Source: Bauldia sp. (lineage in GTDB: Bacteria > Pseudomonadota > Alphaproteobacteria > Rhizobiales > Kaistiaceae). From it: a stretch of 64,000 nucleotides of DNA. The notes under the pieces are model-generated. The model was given only the letters and a program-made list of their open reading frames with translations. It was not told where the DNA came from and did not search any database. The translations under genes were made by a program, and so were the position numbers. How positions within the stretch are numbered: the stretch's first letter is position 1; each line of letters opens with the position of its first letter. The stretch lies in NCBI GenBank assembly GCA_037200845.1, contig JBBCGQ010000001.1, positions 434,001 through 498,000 on the forward strand. Reading direction: 5' to 3'. This document shows, one piece after another, positions 1-13,989 of the stretch.

Positions 1-1
1 G

Positions 2-1573
2 CAGATCGCCGATGCGGTCGCCCGCGAAAAGGCGATCGACCGCATGATCGTCGTCGCCGCGATGGAGGACGCCATCCAGAAGGCGGCCCGCTCGCGCTAC
101 GGCTCCGAGACCGACATCCGCGCCGAGATCAACCCGAAGACCGGCGAGATCAAGCTGCAGCGGCTGCTCAAGGTCGCCGACAAGATCGAGAACCCGGCCA
201 CCGATATCCTCATCGAGGACGCCCGCGCCAAGAACCCGGCCGCGCAGGTCGGTGACTTCATCGCCGAGCCGCTGCCGCCGATGGATTTCGGCCGCATCGC
301 TGCCCAGTCCGCCAAGCAGGTGATCGTGCAGAAGGTGCGCGACGCCGAGCGCGACCGCCAGTACGAGGAATTCAAGGACCGCATCGGCGAGATCGTCAAC
401 GGCCAGGTCAAGCGCGTCGAATACGGTAACGTCATCGTCGATCTGGGCCGCGGTGAGGGCATCGTGCGCCGCGACGAGCTGATCCCGCGCGAGACGTTCC
501 GCTACGGCGACCGCATCCGCGCCTACATCTACGACGTCCGCCGCGAGCAGCGCGGCCCGCAGATTTTCCTGTCGCGCACGCATCCGCAGTTCATGTCGAA
601 GCTGTTCGCGCAGGAAGTGCCGGAGATCTACGACGGCATCATCGAGGTCAAGTCGGTCGCCCGCGATCCGGGCTCCCGCGCCAAGATCGCCGTCATCTCG
701 CGCGACTCCTCCATCGATCCGGTCGGCGCCTGCGTCGGCATGCGCGGCAGCAGAGTCCAGGCCGTGGTGAACGAGTTGCAGGGCGAGAAGATCGACATCA
801 TCCCGTGGTCGCAGGACGCCGCGACGTTCATCGTGAACTCGCTGCAGCCGGCGGAAGTCGCCAAGGTCGTGCTCGACGAAGAAGCCGAGCGCATCGAGGT
901 CGTGGTGCCCGACGAGCAGTTGTCGCTCGCCATCGGCCGCCGCGGCCAGAACGTGCGCCTCGCCTCGCAGTTGACCGGCTGGGACATCGATATCCTGACC
1001 GAGCAGGAAGAGTCGGAGCGCCGCCAGAAGGAGTTCCTGGAGCGCACGCAGCTCTTCGTCGCCGCGCTGGATGTCGATGAAGTCGTGGCGCAGTTGCTGG
1101 CTTCGGAAGGCTTCGCCTCGGTCGAGGAAATCGCGTTCGTCGATATCGACGACCTCGCCGGCATCGAAGGCTTCGACGAGGAGACCGCTAACGAGTTGCA
1201 GACGCGCGCCCGCGAGTACATCGAGAAGATCGAGGGCGAGCACGACATCGAGCGCAAGAACCTCGGCGTCGAGGATGCCCTCAAGGAAGTGCCCGGCCTG
1301 ACCACGTCCATGCTGGTCGCGCTCGGCAAGGCCGGCATCAAGACGGTGGAAGATTTTGCCGGCGCCGTGCCGGATGAATTAACCGGCTGGACGGAGCGCA
1401 AGGACGGCGACCAGACCCGCCACGGCGGTGCGCTGGATTCCTTCCAGCTTAGCCGCGCCGATGCCGAGTCGATGATCATGCAGGCCCGCGTCAAGGCCGG
1501 CTGGATCACCGAAGCCGACCTCAACCCGCCGGCGGCCGAAGAAGCCGCGGCGGAAGCGGCCCCCGCGATGTAG
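2..1573 (+). CDS. nusA: Transcription termination/antitermination factor NusA (5' end outside window)
   Basis: NusA binds RNA polymerase and controls pausing, termination and antitermination. The frame is open from base 2 with no start codon of its own; the first visible residues (QIADAVAREKAIDR) are the usual NusA N-terminus, so only about ten residues are missing and the ATG at 44 is internal. Visible order in the 523 residues: N-terminal RNAP-binding domain, S1 domain (about 125-195, with YGNVIVDLGRGEG), two KH domains (GACVGMRGSRVQAV and LAIGRRGQNVRLAS), then two acidic C-terminal repeats typical of proteobacterial NusA. It is followed 16 bases later by the ylxR gene, as in the conserved rimP-nusA-infB operon. 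Identity is near certain. Confidence 0.97.
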   Translation, partial: QIADAVAREKAIDRMIVVAAMEDAIQKAARSRYGSETDIRAEINPKTGEIKLQRLLKVADKIENPATDILIEDARAKNPAAQVGDFIAEPLPPMDFGRIAAQSAKQVIVQKVRDAERDRQYEEFKDRIGEIVNGQVKRVEYGNVIVDLGRGEGIVRRDELIPRETFRYGDRIRAYIYDVRREQRGPQIFLSRTHPQFMSKLFAQEVPEIYDGIIEVKSVARDPGSRAKIAVISRDSSIDPVGACVGMRGSRVQAVVNELQGEKIDIIPWSQDAATFIVNSLQPAEVAKVVLDEEAERIEVVVPDEQLSLAIGRRGQNVRLASQLTGWDIDILTEQEESERRQKEFLERTQLFVAALDVDEVVAQLLASEGFASVEEIAFVDIDDLAGIEGFDEETANELQTRAREYIEKIEGEHDIERKNLGVEDALKEVPGLTTSMLVALGKAGIKTVEDFAGAVPDELTGWTERKDGDQTRHGGALDSFQLSRADAESMIMQARVKAGWITEADLNPPAAEEAAAEAAPAM

Positions 1574-1589
1574 GGGAGGGCGCCACACC

Positions 1590-2261
1590 TTGCCGCGCGT
1601 CAGCGAACCGACCGAGCGGACCTGCGTCGTGACACGGGAAGCCAAGCCTGTGTCCGAGCTGATCCGTTTCGTTGCGGCGCCCGACGGCACGGTGGTGCCC
1701 GACCTGAAGCGCAAATTGCCCGGCCGCGGCGTCTGGGTGACCGCCACCCGCGACATGGTTGCGATGGCGGTCAAGAAGCACCATCTGGAGAAGGCGCTCG
1801 ACGGCAAGGTGAAGGTCGATCCCGATCTCGCCGCCCGTCTCGACGATCTTCTCCTCGCCGCCGCTACCGGCGCTCTGGCCATGGCCCGCAAGGCCGGCAA
1901 CCTGATCGGCGGTTTCGGCAAGGTGGAGAAGGCGATCGGGTCCGATGACGTCATCGGCTTGGTCCATTCCAGCGACGCCGGAGCCGACGGAATCGCGAAA
2001 TTGCAGGCGGCGGCCCGCCGCCGGTTTGGTGAACAAGGCCTTCCCGCCATTCGAATTTTCGGCGGCGACCAATTGGATTTGGCGTTCGGCCTGTCAAATG
2101 TGATACATGCTGCCCTGCTCGCCGGGCCGGCGGGCGCGAACGTGCTGGCACGGGTCCAGGATCTCGTCCGCTACCGTGGCGAGCAAGGCCCGACGACCGG
2201 CAATTTTGGCCGCTCTTTCGACGCCCTCGACGAAGTGAATGACCTGTCCGCAGGACTATAG
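1590..2261 (+). CDS. YlxR/DUF448 RNA-binding protein fused to an L7Ae-like domain
   Basis: A 223-residue nucleic-acid-binding protein of the nusA-infB operon. The N-terminal 75 or so residues carry the YlxR signature: RTCVVTREAKPVSELIRFV, then PGRGVWVTATRDMV. The middle (about 85-175; ATGALAMARKAGNLIGGFGK) resembles an L7Ae/L30e fold, an arrangement I know from alphaproteobacterial YlxR proteins. The start is TTG, 10 bases after a GGGGAGGG ribosome-binding site that directly follows the nusA stop; no ATG or GTG lies near enough to replace it. The cellular role is not settled for the family; RNA binding in ribosome or RNase P biology is inferred. Confidence 0.88.
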   Translation: MPRVSEPTERTCVVTREAKPVSELIRFVAAPDGTVVPDLKRKLPGRGVWVTATRDMVAMAVKKHHLEKALDGKVKVDPDLAARLDDLLLAAATGALAMARKAGNLIGGFGKVEKAIGSDDVIGLVHSSDAGADGIAKLQAAARRRFGEQGLPAIRIFGGDQLDLAFGLSNVIHAALLAGPAGANVLARVQDLVRYRGEQGPTTGNFGRSFDALDEVNDLSAGL

Positions 2262-2277
2262 GAACTAAGAAGCACGC

Positions 2278-4899
<2,622 letters not shown>

Positions 4900-4916
4900 G
4901 GCAGAGAGCCGTAGGT

Positions 4917-4937
4917 AAAACGGGAGCTACCCGTTTT
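4917..4937 (+). terminator. Short hairpin with T-run between infB and rbfA
   Basis: Eight-base arms AAAACGGG / CCCGTTTT around the loop AGCTA, continuing into T residues, lie 17 bases after the infB stop and 64 bases before rbfA. It looks like a weak intrinsic terminator or attenuator. Since the downstream genes are normally co-transcribed it probably acts partially, if at all. Confidence 0.45.
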
Positions 4938-5000
4938 TCCGAGGGCTGGTTTGCGACAGATCAAGGAAACCGGAGCGCGTTTTCCGAGTTATAGGAAATC

Positions 5001-5444
5001 ATGAAACAGAACAAAGCTTCCCGTGCGCCGTCCCAGCGCCAGCTTCGTGTCGGCGAAGTGATCCGCCACGCGCTTTCCGAGATTCTCCAGCGCGGCGACG
5101 TCCACGATCCCATCTTCGAGACCAACGTGGTCACCGTGCCCGAGGTCCGCATGGCGGCGGACCTGAAGTGCGCCACCGTCTATGTGATGCCGCTCGGCGG
5201 CCGCAACATGGCGGAGGTCGTCGCCGCCTTCGACCGCAACAAGAATTACCTGCGCGGCGAGGTCGCCCGCAAAGTGAACCTGCGCAGCGCGCCGGATCTG
5301 CGGTTCCGCGTCGATACCTCGTTCGAGGAAGGCGCCAAGATCGACGCCATGCTGCGTTCGCCCGAGGTCAAGCGCGACATCGACGCCGCCAACGACGACA
5401 ATCCCGATCACGGCGTACCCGGCAAGGACGTCCCGCAGAACTGA
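5001..5444 (+). CDS. rbfA: 30S ribosome-binding factor RbfA
   Basis: Assembly factor for late maturation of the 30S subunit and 16S rRNA 5'-end processing, also linked to cold adaptation. The 147-residue protein has the single KH-like fold signature: SQRQLRVGEVIRHALSEIL at the N-terminus, then VTVPEVRMAADLKCATVYV and the C-terminal LRFRVDTSFEEGAKIDAML. The size is usual for the alphaproteobacterial family. The stop codon overlaps the truB start (TGATG), so the two are translationally coupled. Confidence 0.96.
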   Translation: MKQNKASRAPSQRQLRVGEVIRHALSEILQRGDVHDPIFETNVVTVPEVRMAADLKCATVYVMPLGGRNMAEVVAAFDRNKNYLRGEVARKVNLRSAPDLRFRVDTSFEEGAKIDAMLRSPEVKRDIDAANDDNPDHGVPGKDVPQN

Positions 5445-6361
5445 TGGGCCGCAGAAACAAGGGTCGCGACGTCTCCGGCTGGATCTGCCTCGACAAGGCC
5501 GCCGGCGTCACCTCGACCCAGGCGGTCGCCTCGGTGAAGCGCCTGTTCGGCGCCGCCAAGGCCGGCCACGCCGGCACCCTCGACCCGCTCGCCACCGGCG
5601 CGCTGCCGATCGCGCTCGGCGAGGCGACCAAGACGGTTCCCTTCGTGCAGGATGGCCGCAAGGTCTACCGCTTCACCGTCAGGTGGGGCGAGGAGACCGA
5701 CACGGACGACGCCGAGGGCAAGGTCGTCGCGACCGCGGGCGTGCGCCCGACGCGTGATGCGATCGAGGCGCTGCTCCCCGAATTCATCGGCGAGATCATG
5801 CAGCGCCCGCCGGCCTTCTCCGCGATCAAGGTCGACGGCGAGCGCGCCTACGATCTCGCCCGCGGCGGCGCCGAGGTCATCCTCGACGAGCGTGCTATCT
5901 CGGTGCATCGCCTGACGCTGACCGAGATGCCCGACGCCGACCACGCCGTGTTCGAGGCCGAGTGCGGCAAGGGCACCTACGTCCGCGCGCTGGCCCGCGA
6001 CATCGGCCGGAAGCTCGGCTGCCACGGCCACGTCGTGGAACTCCGCCGCCTCGTCGTCGGCCCCTTCGACGATCGCACCATGGTGCCGCTGACGAAGCTG
6101 ATCGACGCGCGCGAAGCCGGCGACGCCGAAAGCCTCGACGCGTTCCTGTCGCCGGTCGGCGTCGCGCTGGGCGCGTTGCCCGAGGTCGCGGTCAACGCCA
6201 ACGACGCCGCCCGCATCGGCCGCGGCCAGTCGGTGCTGATCCGCGGCCGCGACGCGCCGGTCGCGACCGACACCGCCCACGCCACCTACGGCGGCGTGAG
6301 CATCGCGGTTGGCGAGATTGCCGAGGGCGCCTTCCACCCGAAGCGGGTGTTCAAGGGCTGA
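5444..6361 (+). CDS. truB: tRNA pseudouridine(55) synthase TruB
   Basis: Makes pseudouridine 55 in the T-loop of tRNAs. The 305-residue protein opens with SGWICLDKAAGVTSTQAV, has the catalytic-Asp motif GHAGTLDPLATG, the substrate-site segment RPPAFSAIKVDGERAYDLAR and the KGTYVRALARDIG motif. The ATG at 5444 overlaps the rbfA stop; an open frame extends much further upstream but that part overlaps rbfA out of frame and has no TruB similarity. Confidence 0.96.
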   Translation: MGRRNKGRDVSGWICLDKAAGVTSTQAVASVKRLFGAAKAGHAGTLDPLATGALPIALGEATKTVPFVQDGRKVYRFTVRWGEETDTDDAEGKVVATAGVRPTRDAIEALLPEFIGEIMQRPPAFSAIKVDGERAYDLARGGAEVILDERAISVHRLTLTEMPDADHAVFEAECGKGTYVRALARDIGRKLGCHGHVVELRRLVVGPFDDRTMVPLTKLIDAREAGDAESLDAFLSPVGVALGALPEVAVNANDAARIGRGQSVLIRGRDAPVATDTAHATYGGVSIAVGEIAEGAFHPKRVFKG

Positions 6362-6550
6362 AAACCAAGCGTTGCCAATGGTTTGTACAGTTCCGGCTTT
6401 TCACTGGCAATCCTCCCCCCTTTCCGCCATATTCCGCCCGCTTTCGCCGCCCATGGCAGCGAATTGACCCCCGATCCCGACCGCGCTGGACGACATCCCG
6501 GCCCTGGCCGTCGATCACGGGGATTTTTCCAAAACCTGAAGGAGAACCCG

Positions 6551-6820
6551 ATGTCGATCTCAGCCGAGCGCAAGCAGGCGCTCATCAAGGAATACGCCAC
6601 CGGCGCCAACGATACCGGCTCGCCGGAGGTGCAGGTCGCGATCCTGTCCGAGCGGATCGCCAACCTGACCGAACACTTCAAGGGCCACGTCAAGGACAAC
6701 CATTCCCGCCGCGGCCTGCTCAAGATGGTCTCGCAGCGGCGCAGCCTTCTCGACTATCTCGAGAAGACCGAGAACGCCCGCTACAAGCAGATCATCGACC
6801 GCCTCGGTTTGCGGCGTTAA
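6551..6820 (+). CDS. rpsO: 30S ribosomal protein S15
   Basis: Primary 16S rRNA-binding protein of the small subunit platform, 89 residues, exactly the family length. Diagnostic segments are [33 protein letters not shown] and [11 protein letters not shown]. The ATG follows a GAAGGAGA ribosome-binding site. It sits 189 bases after truB and 201 bases before pnp, the usual rpsO-pnp arrangement in proteobacteria. Confidence 0.98.
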   Translation: MSISAERKQALIKEYATGANDTGSPEVQVAILSERIANLTEHFKGHVKDNHSRRGLLKMVSQRRSLLDYLEKTENARYKQIIDRLGLRR

Positions 6821-6859
6821 TCGCCGACAATTCGCGTATCCGCGTTTGTTGGTTGCTAG

Positions 6860-6883
6860 CGCGATGGCAATGGGGCCATCGCG
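6860..6883 (+). promoter_or_regulatory. Stem-loop in the rpsO-pnp spacer (pnp leader)
   Basis: Perfect nine-base arms CGCGATGGC and GCCATCGCG enclose a six-base loop, with no T-run after them, so this is not a terminator. In E. coli the same spacer holds an RNase III-cleaved stem-loop through which PNPase represses its own mRNA. A similar role here is inference from position and shape only. Confidence 0.4.
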
Positions 6884-7021
6884 ATTCCCGAAGGGACAGC
6901 AAAAGGGCCATGGCAGGATCGCCGGATGCTTTCGGAAATTCGAGAGCCTCTCGCCGTCTTGCCCATGGCTCCACGTTTGCTGGTCCCGGATCGCGTCTGT
7001 TGACGCATGAAAGGAAATGCC

Positions 7022-9166
<2,145 letters not shown>

Positions 9167-9188
9167 GCTTCACGGCATACGAATATCG

Positions 9189-9219
9189 AAAGGCCCGGCT
9201 CGCGCCGGGCCTTTTTGTT
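9189..9219 (+). terminator. Intrinsic terminator of the nusA-pnp operon
   Basis: AAAGGCCCGGC and GCCGGGCCTTT form an eleven-base stem with the loop TCGC, followed by more T residues (TTTTTGTTTTGG). It lies 22 bases after the pnp stop and is the clearest terminator in the left part of the window. Confidence 0.9.
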
Positions 9220-9249
9220 TTGGCAATTCGAGCACCACTCTCTGTTGCG

Positions 9250-9412
9250 TCACCTCTCCCTGAAAGGGAGAGGGCTTCAGCTCGTAGGAGCGAAGCGAGT
9301 TAGAGCTGAAGAGTGAGGATCCAGGACGCGAGAGGATGAGGGGTCAATGACCCTCACCCTTCCTCCCTAGGCCCGCTGCGGTCGCCAAGTTCGGGGCCCC
9401 TCTCCCTTTAAC
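9250..9412. repeat. Palindromic intergenic repeat family A, copy 1 (degenerate)
   Basis: Fills the 263-base gap between pnp and pckA. It consists of two half-elements. The first has a CTCTCCCTGAAAGGGAGAG hairpin and GGAGCGAAGCGAGTTAGAG; the second has CCCTCACCCTTCCTCCCTAGG and GGCCCCTCTCCC. The same parts recur, in better-preserved palindromes, at 38658-38834, 49518-49647 and 51606-51763. No gene is visible in it. Confidence 0.65.
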
Positions 9413-9429
9413 TTGTGCAGGCGCACTGT

Positions 9430-11010
9430 TCAGCCGGCGTGCGGCCCCGCCGCCAGCACGTCCGCCCCGACATCCTTCTCGAACCGCCGGAAATTCTCCG
9501 CGAACATCTTCGCCAGCTTCTTCGCCTGCGCGTCGTAGGCATCCTTGTCGGCCCACGTCTCGCGCGGCGTCAGCAGCCGGGCATCGACGCCTGGCACGGC
9601 CTCGGGGATGGAGAAGCCGAACGCCGGCTCGCGCCGGAAGCGCGCACTGTTGAGCGACCCATCCAGCGCCGCGGAAAGCAGGGCCCGCGTCGCGGCGATC
9701 GGCATGCGCTTGCCTACGCCATACGGCCCGCCCGTCCAGCCGGTGTTGACCAGCCAGCACGTGGCGCCGTGCCGCTCGATCAGCGTTTCGAGCAGCCGGC
9801 CGTATTCCGCTGGATGGCGCGGCATGAACGGCGCGCCGAAGCAGGTCGAGAACGTCGCCGACGGCTCGGTCACGCCGCGCTCGGTGCCGGCGACCTTCGC
9901 CGTGTAGCCGGAGAGGAAGTGGTAGATCGCCTCGGCCGGCGACAGGCGCGCGATCGGCGGCATGACGCCGAAGGCGTCGGCCGTCAGCAGCACGACGTTT
10001 TTCGGATGCCCGGCCCGGCCCGAGACACTGGCGTTGGCGATGACGTCGAGCTGGTACGCAGCGCGGCCGTTTTCGGTGAGCGAAGCATCGTCGAAGTCTG
10101 GCACCGATGAGGGCGCCGTCAGCACGACGTTTTCCAGCACCGTGCCGAAGCGGCGCGTCGCCGCGTGGATCTGCGGCTCGGCCTCCGGCGACAGGTGAAT
10201 CGTCTTGGCGTAGCAGCCGCCCTCGAAATTGAAGACGCCCTCGTCGCTCCAGCCGTGCTCGTCGTCGCCGATCAGCGTCCGGTTCGGGTCGGCCGACAGC
10301 GTCGTCTTGCCCGTGCCCGAGAGGCCGAAGAAGATCGCGACGTCGCCGGCCGGCCCGACGTTGGCCGAGCAGTGCATCGGCATGACGCCCTCCGCCGGCA
10401 GGCGGAAATTGAGGTAGGTGAACGCCGCCTTCTTGATCTCGCCGGCGTAGCTGGTGCCGCCGATGAGGATCAGTCCGCGGCGGAAATCGCAGGCAATGAC
10501 CGTCTCGCTGCGCACGCCGTGGCGCTTGGGGTCGGCGCGGAAACTTGGCACGTCGATGATGGTCAGCGCCGGCGGCACCGCACCGGGATCCTCCGGCCGG
10601 ATCAGCAGATTGCGCGCGAACAGAGCGTGCCAGGCAAGCTCGGTCGAGACGCGCACCCGCACCTGCCGCTCCGGCTCGGCGCCGATGGCGAGGTCCTGCT
10701 CGAACAGGGGGACGCGGCGTGCGTGCGCCATGAAATCGGCGGCGAGCAGGTCGAACTGCGCGACCGACATGCGGTTGTTCGCTTCCCACCAGACGTGCTC
10801 GCGCGTCGCGTCGTCCTCGACGATGTACTTGTCGCGCGGCGAGCGGCCGGTGTGCGCGCCGGTGGTGACTGCGAGTGCGCCGCCTGCGGCGACCGCGCCC
10901 TCGCCGCGCCGGATCGCCGCCTCGAACAGCGCCGCTGCCGTCATGTTCGCCGGCGGCGACCATTCGGCCGGCGCGCGCTCTTTCAGCGCGTGGTCGGTCT
11001 GCTGCGGCAT
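9430..11010 (-). CDS. pckA: Phosphoenolpyruvate carboxykinase (ATP)
   Basis: Converts oxaloacetate and ATP to phosphoenolpyruvate, CO2 and ADP, the first committed step of gluconeogenesis from C4 acids. The 526-residue protein shows [16 protein letters not shown], the kinase-1 P-loop [14 protein letters not shown], the kinase-2/metal motif [18 protein letters not shown] and [15 protein letters not shown], all typical of the ATP-dependent class. ATG start with AAGGGGAC upstream. A longer open frame on the same strand (up to 11128) is in a different phase and is a shadow. It is divergent from chvI, whose system is known to affect pckA expression in Agrobacterium. Confidence 0.97.
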   Translation of the reverse strand: MPQQTDHALKERAPAEWSPPANMTAAALFEAAIRRGEGAVAAGGALAVTTGAHTGRSPRDKYIVEDDATREHVWWEANNRMSVAQFDLLAADFMAHARRVPLFEQDLAIGAEPERQVRVRVSTELAWHALFARNLLIRPEDPGAVPPALTIIDVPSFRADPKRHGVRSETVIACDFRRGLILIGGTSYAGEIKKAAFTYLNFRLPAEGVMPMHCSANVGPAGDVAIFFGLSGTGKTTLSADPNRTLIGDDEHGWSDEGVFNFEGGCYAKTIHLSPEAEPQIHAATRRFGTVLENVVLTAPSSVPDFDDASLTENGRAAYQLDVIANASVSGRAGHPKNVVLLTADAFGVMPPIARLSPAEAIYHFLSGYTAKVAGTERGVTEPSATFSTCFGAPFMPRHPAEYGRLLETLIERHGATCWLVNTGWTGGPYGVGKRMPIAATRALLSAALDGSLNSARFRREPAFGFSIPEAVPGVDARLLTPRETWADKDAYDAQAKKLAKMFAENFRRFEKDVGADVLAAGPHAG

Positions 11011-11466
11011 GGCGGGTCCCCTTCAAAGCGACGCTTTGCTCAGGGCACCTCCGCCTACTGACTTTCGCCGCGCGCGCAACACCAAAATCCGCGCATAGAT
11101 GAACGCGATGCGACCAGAAATCGTCCAATGCGATGAGGCCCGTCCATCAATCTTCGCCGCCGCGGCGAGCGGCGATGGCGGCGCCGTGTCGCCGCGCCAT
11201 TGGCGGGCGTCCATCTTTTTCGGCTGCCGCGAGGTTGCGATGCAGGATCGCCACGCAGGCGCGACATTTTCGCAGGGCGTCGGACGTTGGCGGCCGGTGG
11301 GTTCGCCGATTAAGCCGCGTCAGGCGCCAATTGGCGCTCCGGCTTGTAATCCGGTACCCTCCGCCACAATTCATGCGCAATGTGACGGCAAACGCGGTGG
11401 TCCCCGCCTTTGCCTTATTTGCCCCGCGGTTTCCTTGGGGTTAGCGCCAGAACTGGAGAAGCCCGG
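11011..11466. promoter_or_regulatory. Divergent pckA/chvI control region with two related palindromes
   Basis: This 456-base stretch between divergent genes contains no credible coding sequence. It must hold the promoters of both pckA and chvI. Two related palindromes stand out: CGCCATTGGCG (11195-11205) and the perfect 14-base GCGCCAATTGGCGC (11324-11337), both built around GCGCCA/TTGGCG. They are candidate binding sites of one regulator; which one is unknown. I do not see convincing -35/-10 pairs. Confidence 0.4.
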
Positions 11467-12174
11467 ATGCCGACGATCGCCCTGGTCGACGACGATCGCA
11501 ATATCCTGACCTCGGTCTCGATTGCGCTGGAATCGGAAGGTTACCGCGTACAGACCTACACCGACGGCGCCTCGGCGCTGGACGGCCTCGAGGCCGCCGC
11601 GCCCGACCTCGCCATTCTCGACATCAAGATGCCGCGCATGGACGGGATGGAGCTGCTCCGGCGGCTGCGCCAGAAGACCGACCTGCCGGTGATCTTCCTG
11701 ACGTCGAAGGACGACGAGATCGACGAGCTGTTCGGCCTCAAGATGGGCGCCGACGATTTCATCAAGAAGCCGTTCTCGCAGCGCCTGCTGGTCGAGCGCG
11801 TCAAGGCGGTGCTCCGCCGCTTCCAGACGCGCGATCCCGCCGACAAGAAGAGCGAGGAGGTCCTCGCCCAGCGCGTGCTCGATCGCGGCGCTCTGTCGAT
11901 GGACCAGGAGCGCCACACCTGCACGTGGAAGGCGCTGCCGGTGACGCTCACCGTCACCGAGTTCCTCATCCTGTTCGCGCTTGCCCATCGCCCGGGCGTG
12001 GTCAAGAGCCGCAACGCGCTGATGGACGCCGCCTACGACGATCAGGTCTATGTCGACGACCGCACCATCGACAGCCACATCAAGCGGCTGCGCAAGAAGT
12101 TCAAGGCGGTCGACGACGATTTCGACATGATCGAGACGCTCTATGGCGTCGGCTATCGCTTCAAGGAAGCGTAG
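11467..12174 (+). CDS. chvI: Response regulator ChvI
   Basis: OmpR/PhoB-type DNA-binding regulator of the acid- and envelope-responsive ChvG/ChvI (ExoS/ChvI) system of Hyphomicrobiales. The 235-residue protein has a receiver domain (VDDDRN; phospho-acceptor Asp52 in [35 protein letters not shown]) and a winged-helix domain with [20 protein letters not shown] and [18 protein letters not shown] place the start at the ATG of [10 protein letters not shown], with GGAGAAG upstream; the open frame runs 19 codons further up without family similarity. Followed by chvG 27 bases later. Confidence 0.95.
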   Translation: MPTIALVDDDRNILTSVSIALESEGYRVQTYTDGASALDGLEAAAPDLAILDIKMPRMDGMELLRRLRQKTDLPVIFLTSKDDEIDELFGLKMGADDFIKKPFSQRLLVERVKAVLRRFQTRDPADKKSEEVLAQRVLDRGALSMDQERHTCTWKALPVTLTVTEFLILFALAHRPGVVKSRNALMDAAYDDQVYVDDRTIDSHIKRLRKKFKAVDDDFDMIETLYGVGYRFKEA

Positions 12175-12201
12175 GAGAGCGCGTTAGAGCGCACGCTTGA
12201 G

Positions 12202-13989
12202 ATGACCGCGGGGATCGAGGAACGGCCGCTTGGCGGCTCGGAGGAAACCTCCGGGCCGAAGGTTGGAATCGTCCGCCGCGCGCTGACCGGCTTCTCGCGC
12301 GTCATCACGCTGCACGTCTTCACCAGCCTGACGCGCCGCATCGTCGTCCTCAATCTCGCAGCGCTGATCGTGCTGGTCTCGGGCATCCTGCTGCTCAACC
12401 AGTTCCGCGCCGGCCTCATCGACGCGCGCGTCTCGAGTTTGCTGATCCAGGGCGAGATCATCGCCGGCGCCATCGCCGCCTCGGCTACCGCCGACACCGA
12501 CACGATCAGCGTCGATCCCGACAAGCTGCTCGAACTGCAGACCGGGCAAAGCATTTCGCCCAACGACCAGCCTTTCGAGAGCACGGAATTTTCCATCAAC
12601 CCCGAGAAGGTCGCGCCGGTTCTCCGCCGCCTCATCTCGCCGACGCGCACGCGCGCCCGCATCTACGATCGCGACGGCACGCTGGTCGTCGACTCGCAGC
12701 ATCTCGATGCCGGCAACCAGATCCTCGCCTTCCCGCTGTCGCCGCCGGAAGGCGACTCGACGTCGTGGTTCGAGACGGTCTGGCAGCGGCTGAATCTCTG
12801 GCTGTCGAGCCGCGACCTGCCGCGCTACGAGGAACTCGGCGGCGCCAACGGCCGCGGCTACACCGAGGTCGTCTCGGCCCTAAGCGGGCAGGCGACACGC
12901 ATCGTCCGCATCAACGACAAGGGCGAATTGATCGTCTCGGTCGCCGTGCCGATCCAGCGCTACCGCTCGGTCCACGGCGCGCTGCTCCTGTCGACGCAGG
13001 GCGGCGACATCGACGACATCGTGCACGCCGAGCGTCTCGCCATCGTGCGCGTCTTCGTCGTCGCGTCCGGCGTCACGATCCTTCTGTCGATCCTGCTCGC
13101 CGGCACCATCGCCTCGCCGCTGCGTCGCCTTGCCGATGCCGCCGACCGCGTCCGCCGCGGCCTCCGTTCGCGCCCCGAGATTCCGGATTTCACCAACCGC
13201 CGCGACGAGATCGGGCACCTCAGCCAGGCGCTCCGCGAGATGACCAGTTCGCTCTACAACCGCATCGACGCGATCGAGAGTTTCGCCGCCGACGTTGCGC
13301 ATGAGATCAAGAATCCGCTGACGTCGCTGAGGAGCGCCGTCGAGACGCTGCCGCTCGCCAAGAGCGAGGACTCCAAGGCCCGCCTGTCGCGCGTCATCCT
13401 GCACGACATCCGCCGCCTCGACCGCCTGATCAGCGACATTTCCGACGCCTCGCGGCTCGACGCCGAGCTGGCGCGGCAGGATGCGGCGCCGGTCGATCTC
13501 CGCCAGTTGCTGTCGGCGGTGACCGCGATCATCCGCGATGCAGCGCCGCCCGGCGGGCCGGAGATCCGGCTGGAGTTCGCGGCCGGCGATCCCGCGGCCT
13601 ACTATGTGCTCGGCCACGACAGCCGGCTCGGCCAGGTGTTCAACAATCTCGTCGACAACGCCCGCTCGTTCTGCCGCAAGGACGGCGTCGTTCGCGTTGT
13701 CGCGCGTCCGCGCAAGGATGGCGTCGAGGTCGTCGTCGAGGATGACGGTCCCGGCATCCGGCCGGATCAGTTCGAGCGCATCTTCGAGCGCTTCTATACC
13801 GACCGCGCCGACGGTGGCGCCGATACCTTCGGGCAGAATTCCGGCCTCGGCCTGTCGATCTCCAAGCAGATCGTCGAGGCGCACAAGGGCCGCGTCTGGG
13901 CCGAGAACCGCACGCGCCCCAGCCCGACGCCGGGCGAGCCGCCGGTCGTGCTCGGCGCGCGCTTCACCGTGCGCCTGCCGGCGGCATGA
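12202..13989 (+). CDS. chvG: Sensor histidine kinase ChvG
   Basis: Membrane sensor partner of ChvI. In 595 residues: cytoplasmic N-terminus, a first membrane helix (about 47-68, VVLNLAALIVLVSGILLL), a periplasmic sensor domain (about 70-275), a second helix (VFVVASGVTILLSILLAGTI), HAMP, the HisKA domain with His367 in FAADVAHEIKNPLTSLRSA, and an HATPase domain with VFNNLVDNAR, VVEDDGPGIRP and NSGLGLSISKQIVEAH. The periplasmic part is bound by ExoR in relatives; no exoR lies in this window. The stop overlaps the hprK start (ATGA). Confidence 0.95.
   Translation: MTAGIEERPLGGSEETSGPKVGIVRRALTGFSRVITLHVFTSLTRRIVVLNLAALIVLVSGILLLNQFRAGLIDARVSSLLIQGEIIAGAIAASATADTDTISVDPDKLLELQTGQSISPNDQPFESTEFSINPEKVAPVLRRLISPTRTRARIYDRDGTLVVDSQHLDAGNQILAFPLSPPEGDSTSWFETVWQRLNLWLSSRDLPRYEELGGANGRGYTEVVSALSGQATRIVRINDKGELIVSVAVPIQRYRSVHGALLLSTQGGDIDDIVHAERLAIVRVFVVASGVTILLSILLAGTIASPLRRLADAADRVRRGLRSRPEIPDFTNRRDEIGHLSQALREMTSSLYNRIDAIESFAADVAHEIKNPLTSLRSAVETLPLAKSEDSKARLSRVILHDIRRLDRLISDISDASRLDAELARQDAAPVDLRQLLSAVTAIIRDAAPPGGPEIRLEFAAGDPAAYYVLGHDSRLGQVFNNLVDNARSFCRKDGVVRVVARPRKDGVEVVVEDDGPGIRPDQFERIFERFYTDRADGGADTFGQNSGLGLSISKQIVEAHKGRVWAENRTRPSPTPGEPPVVLGARFTVRLPAA

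Noticed and set aside
9344-11128. A 594-residue minus-strand open frame overlapping pckA
   Set aside because: It is in a different phase from pckA and has no motif; pckA with all its catalytic motifs occupies the same strand.
11099-11509. A 136-residue plus-strand open frame in the pckA-chvI gap
   Set aside because: No similarity, no ribosome-binding site, and it overlaps the chvI start in another phase.
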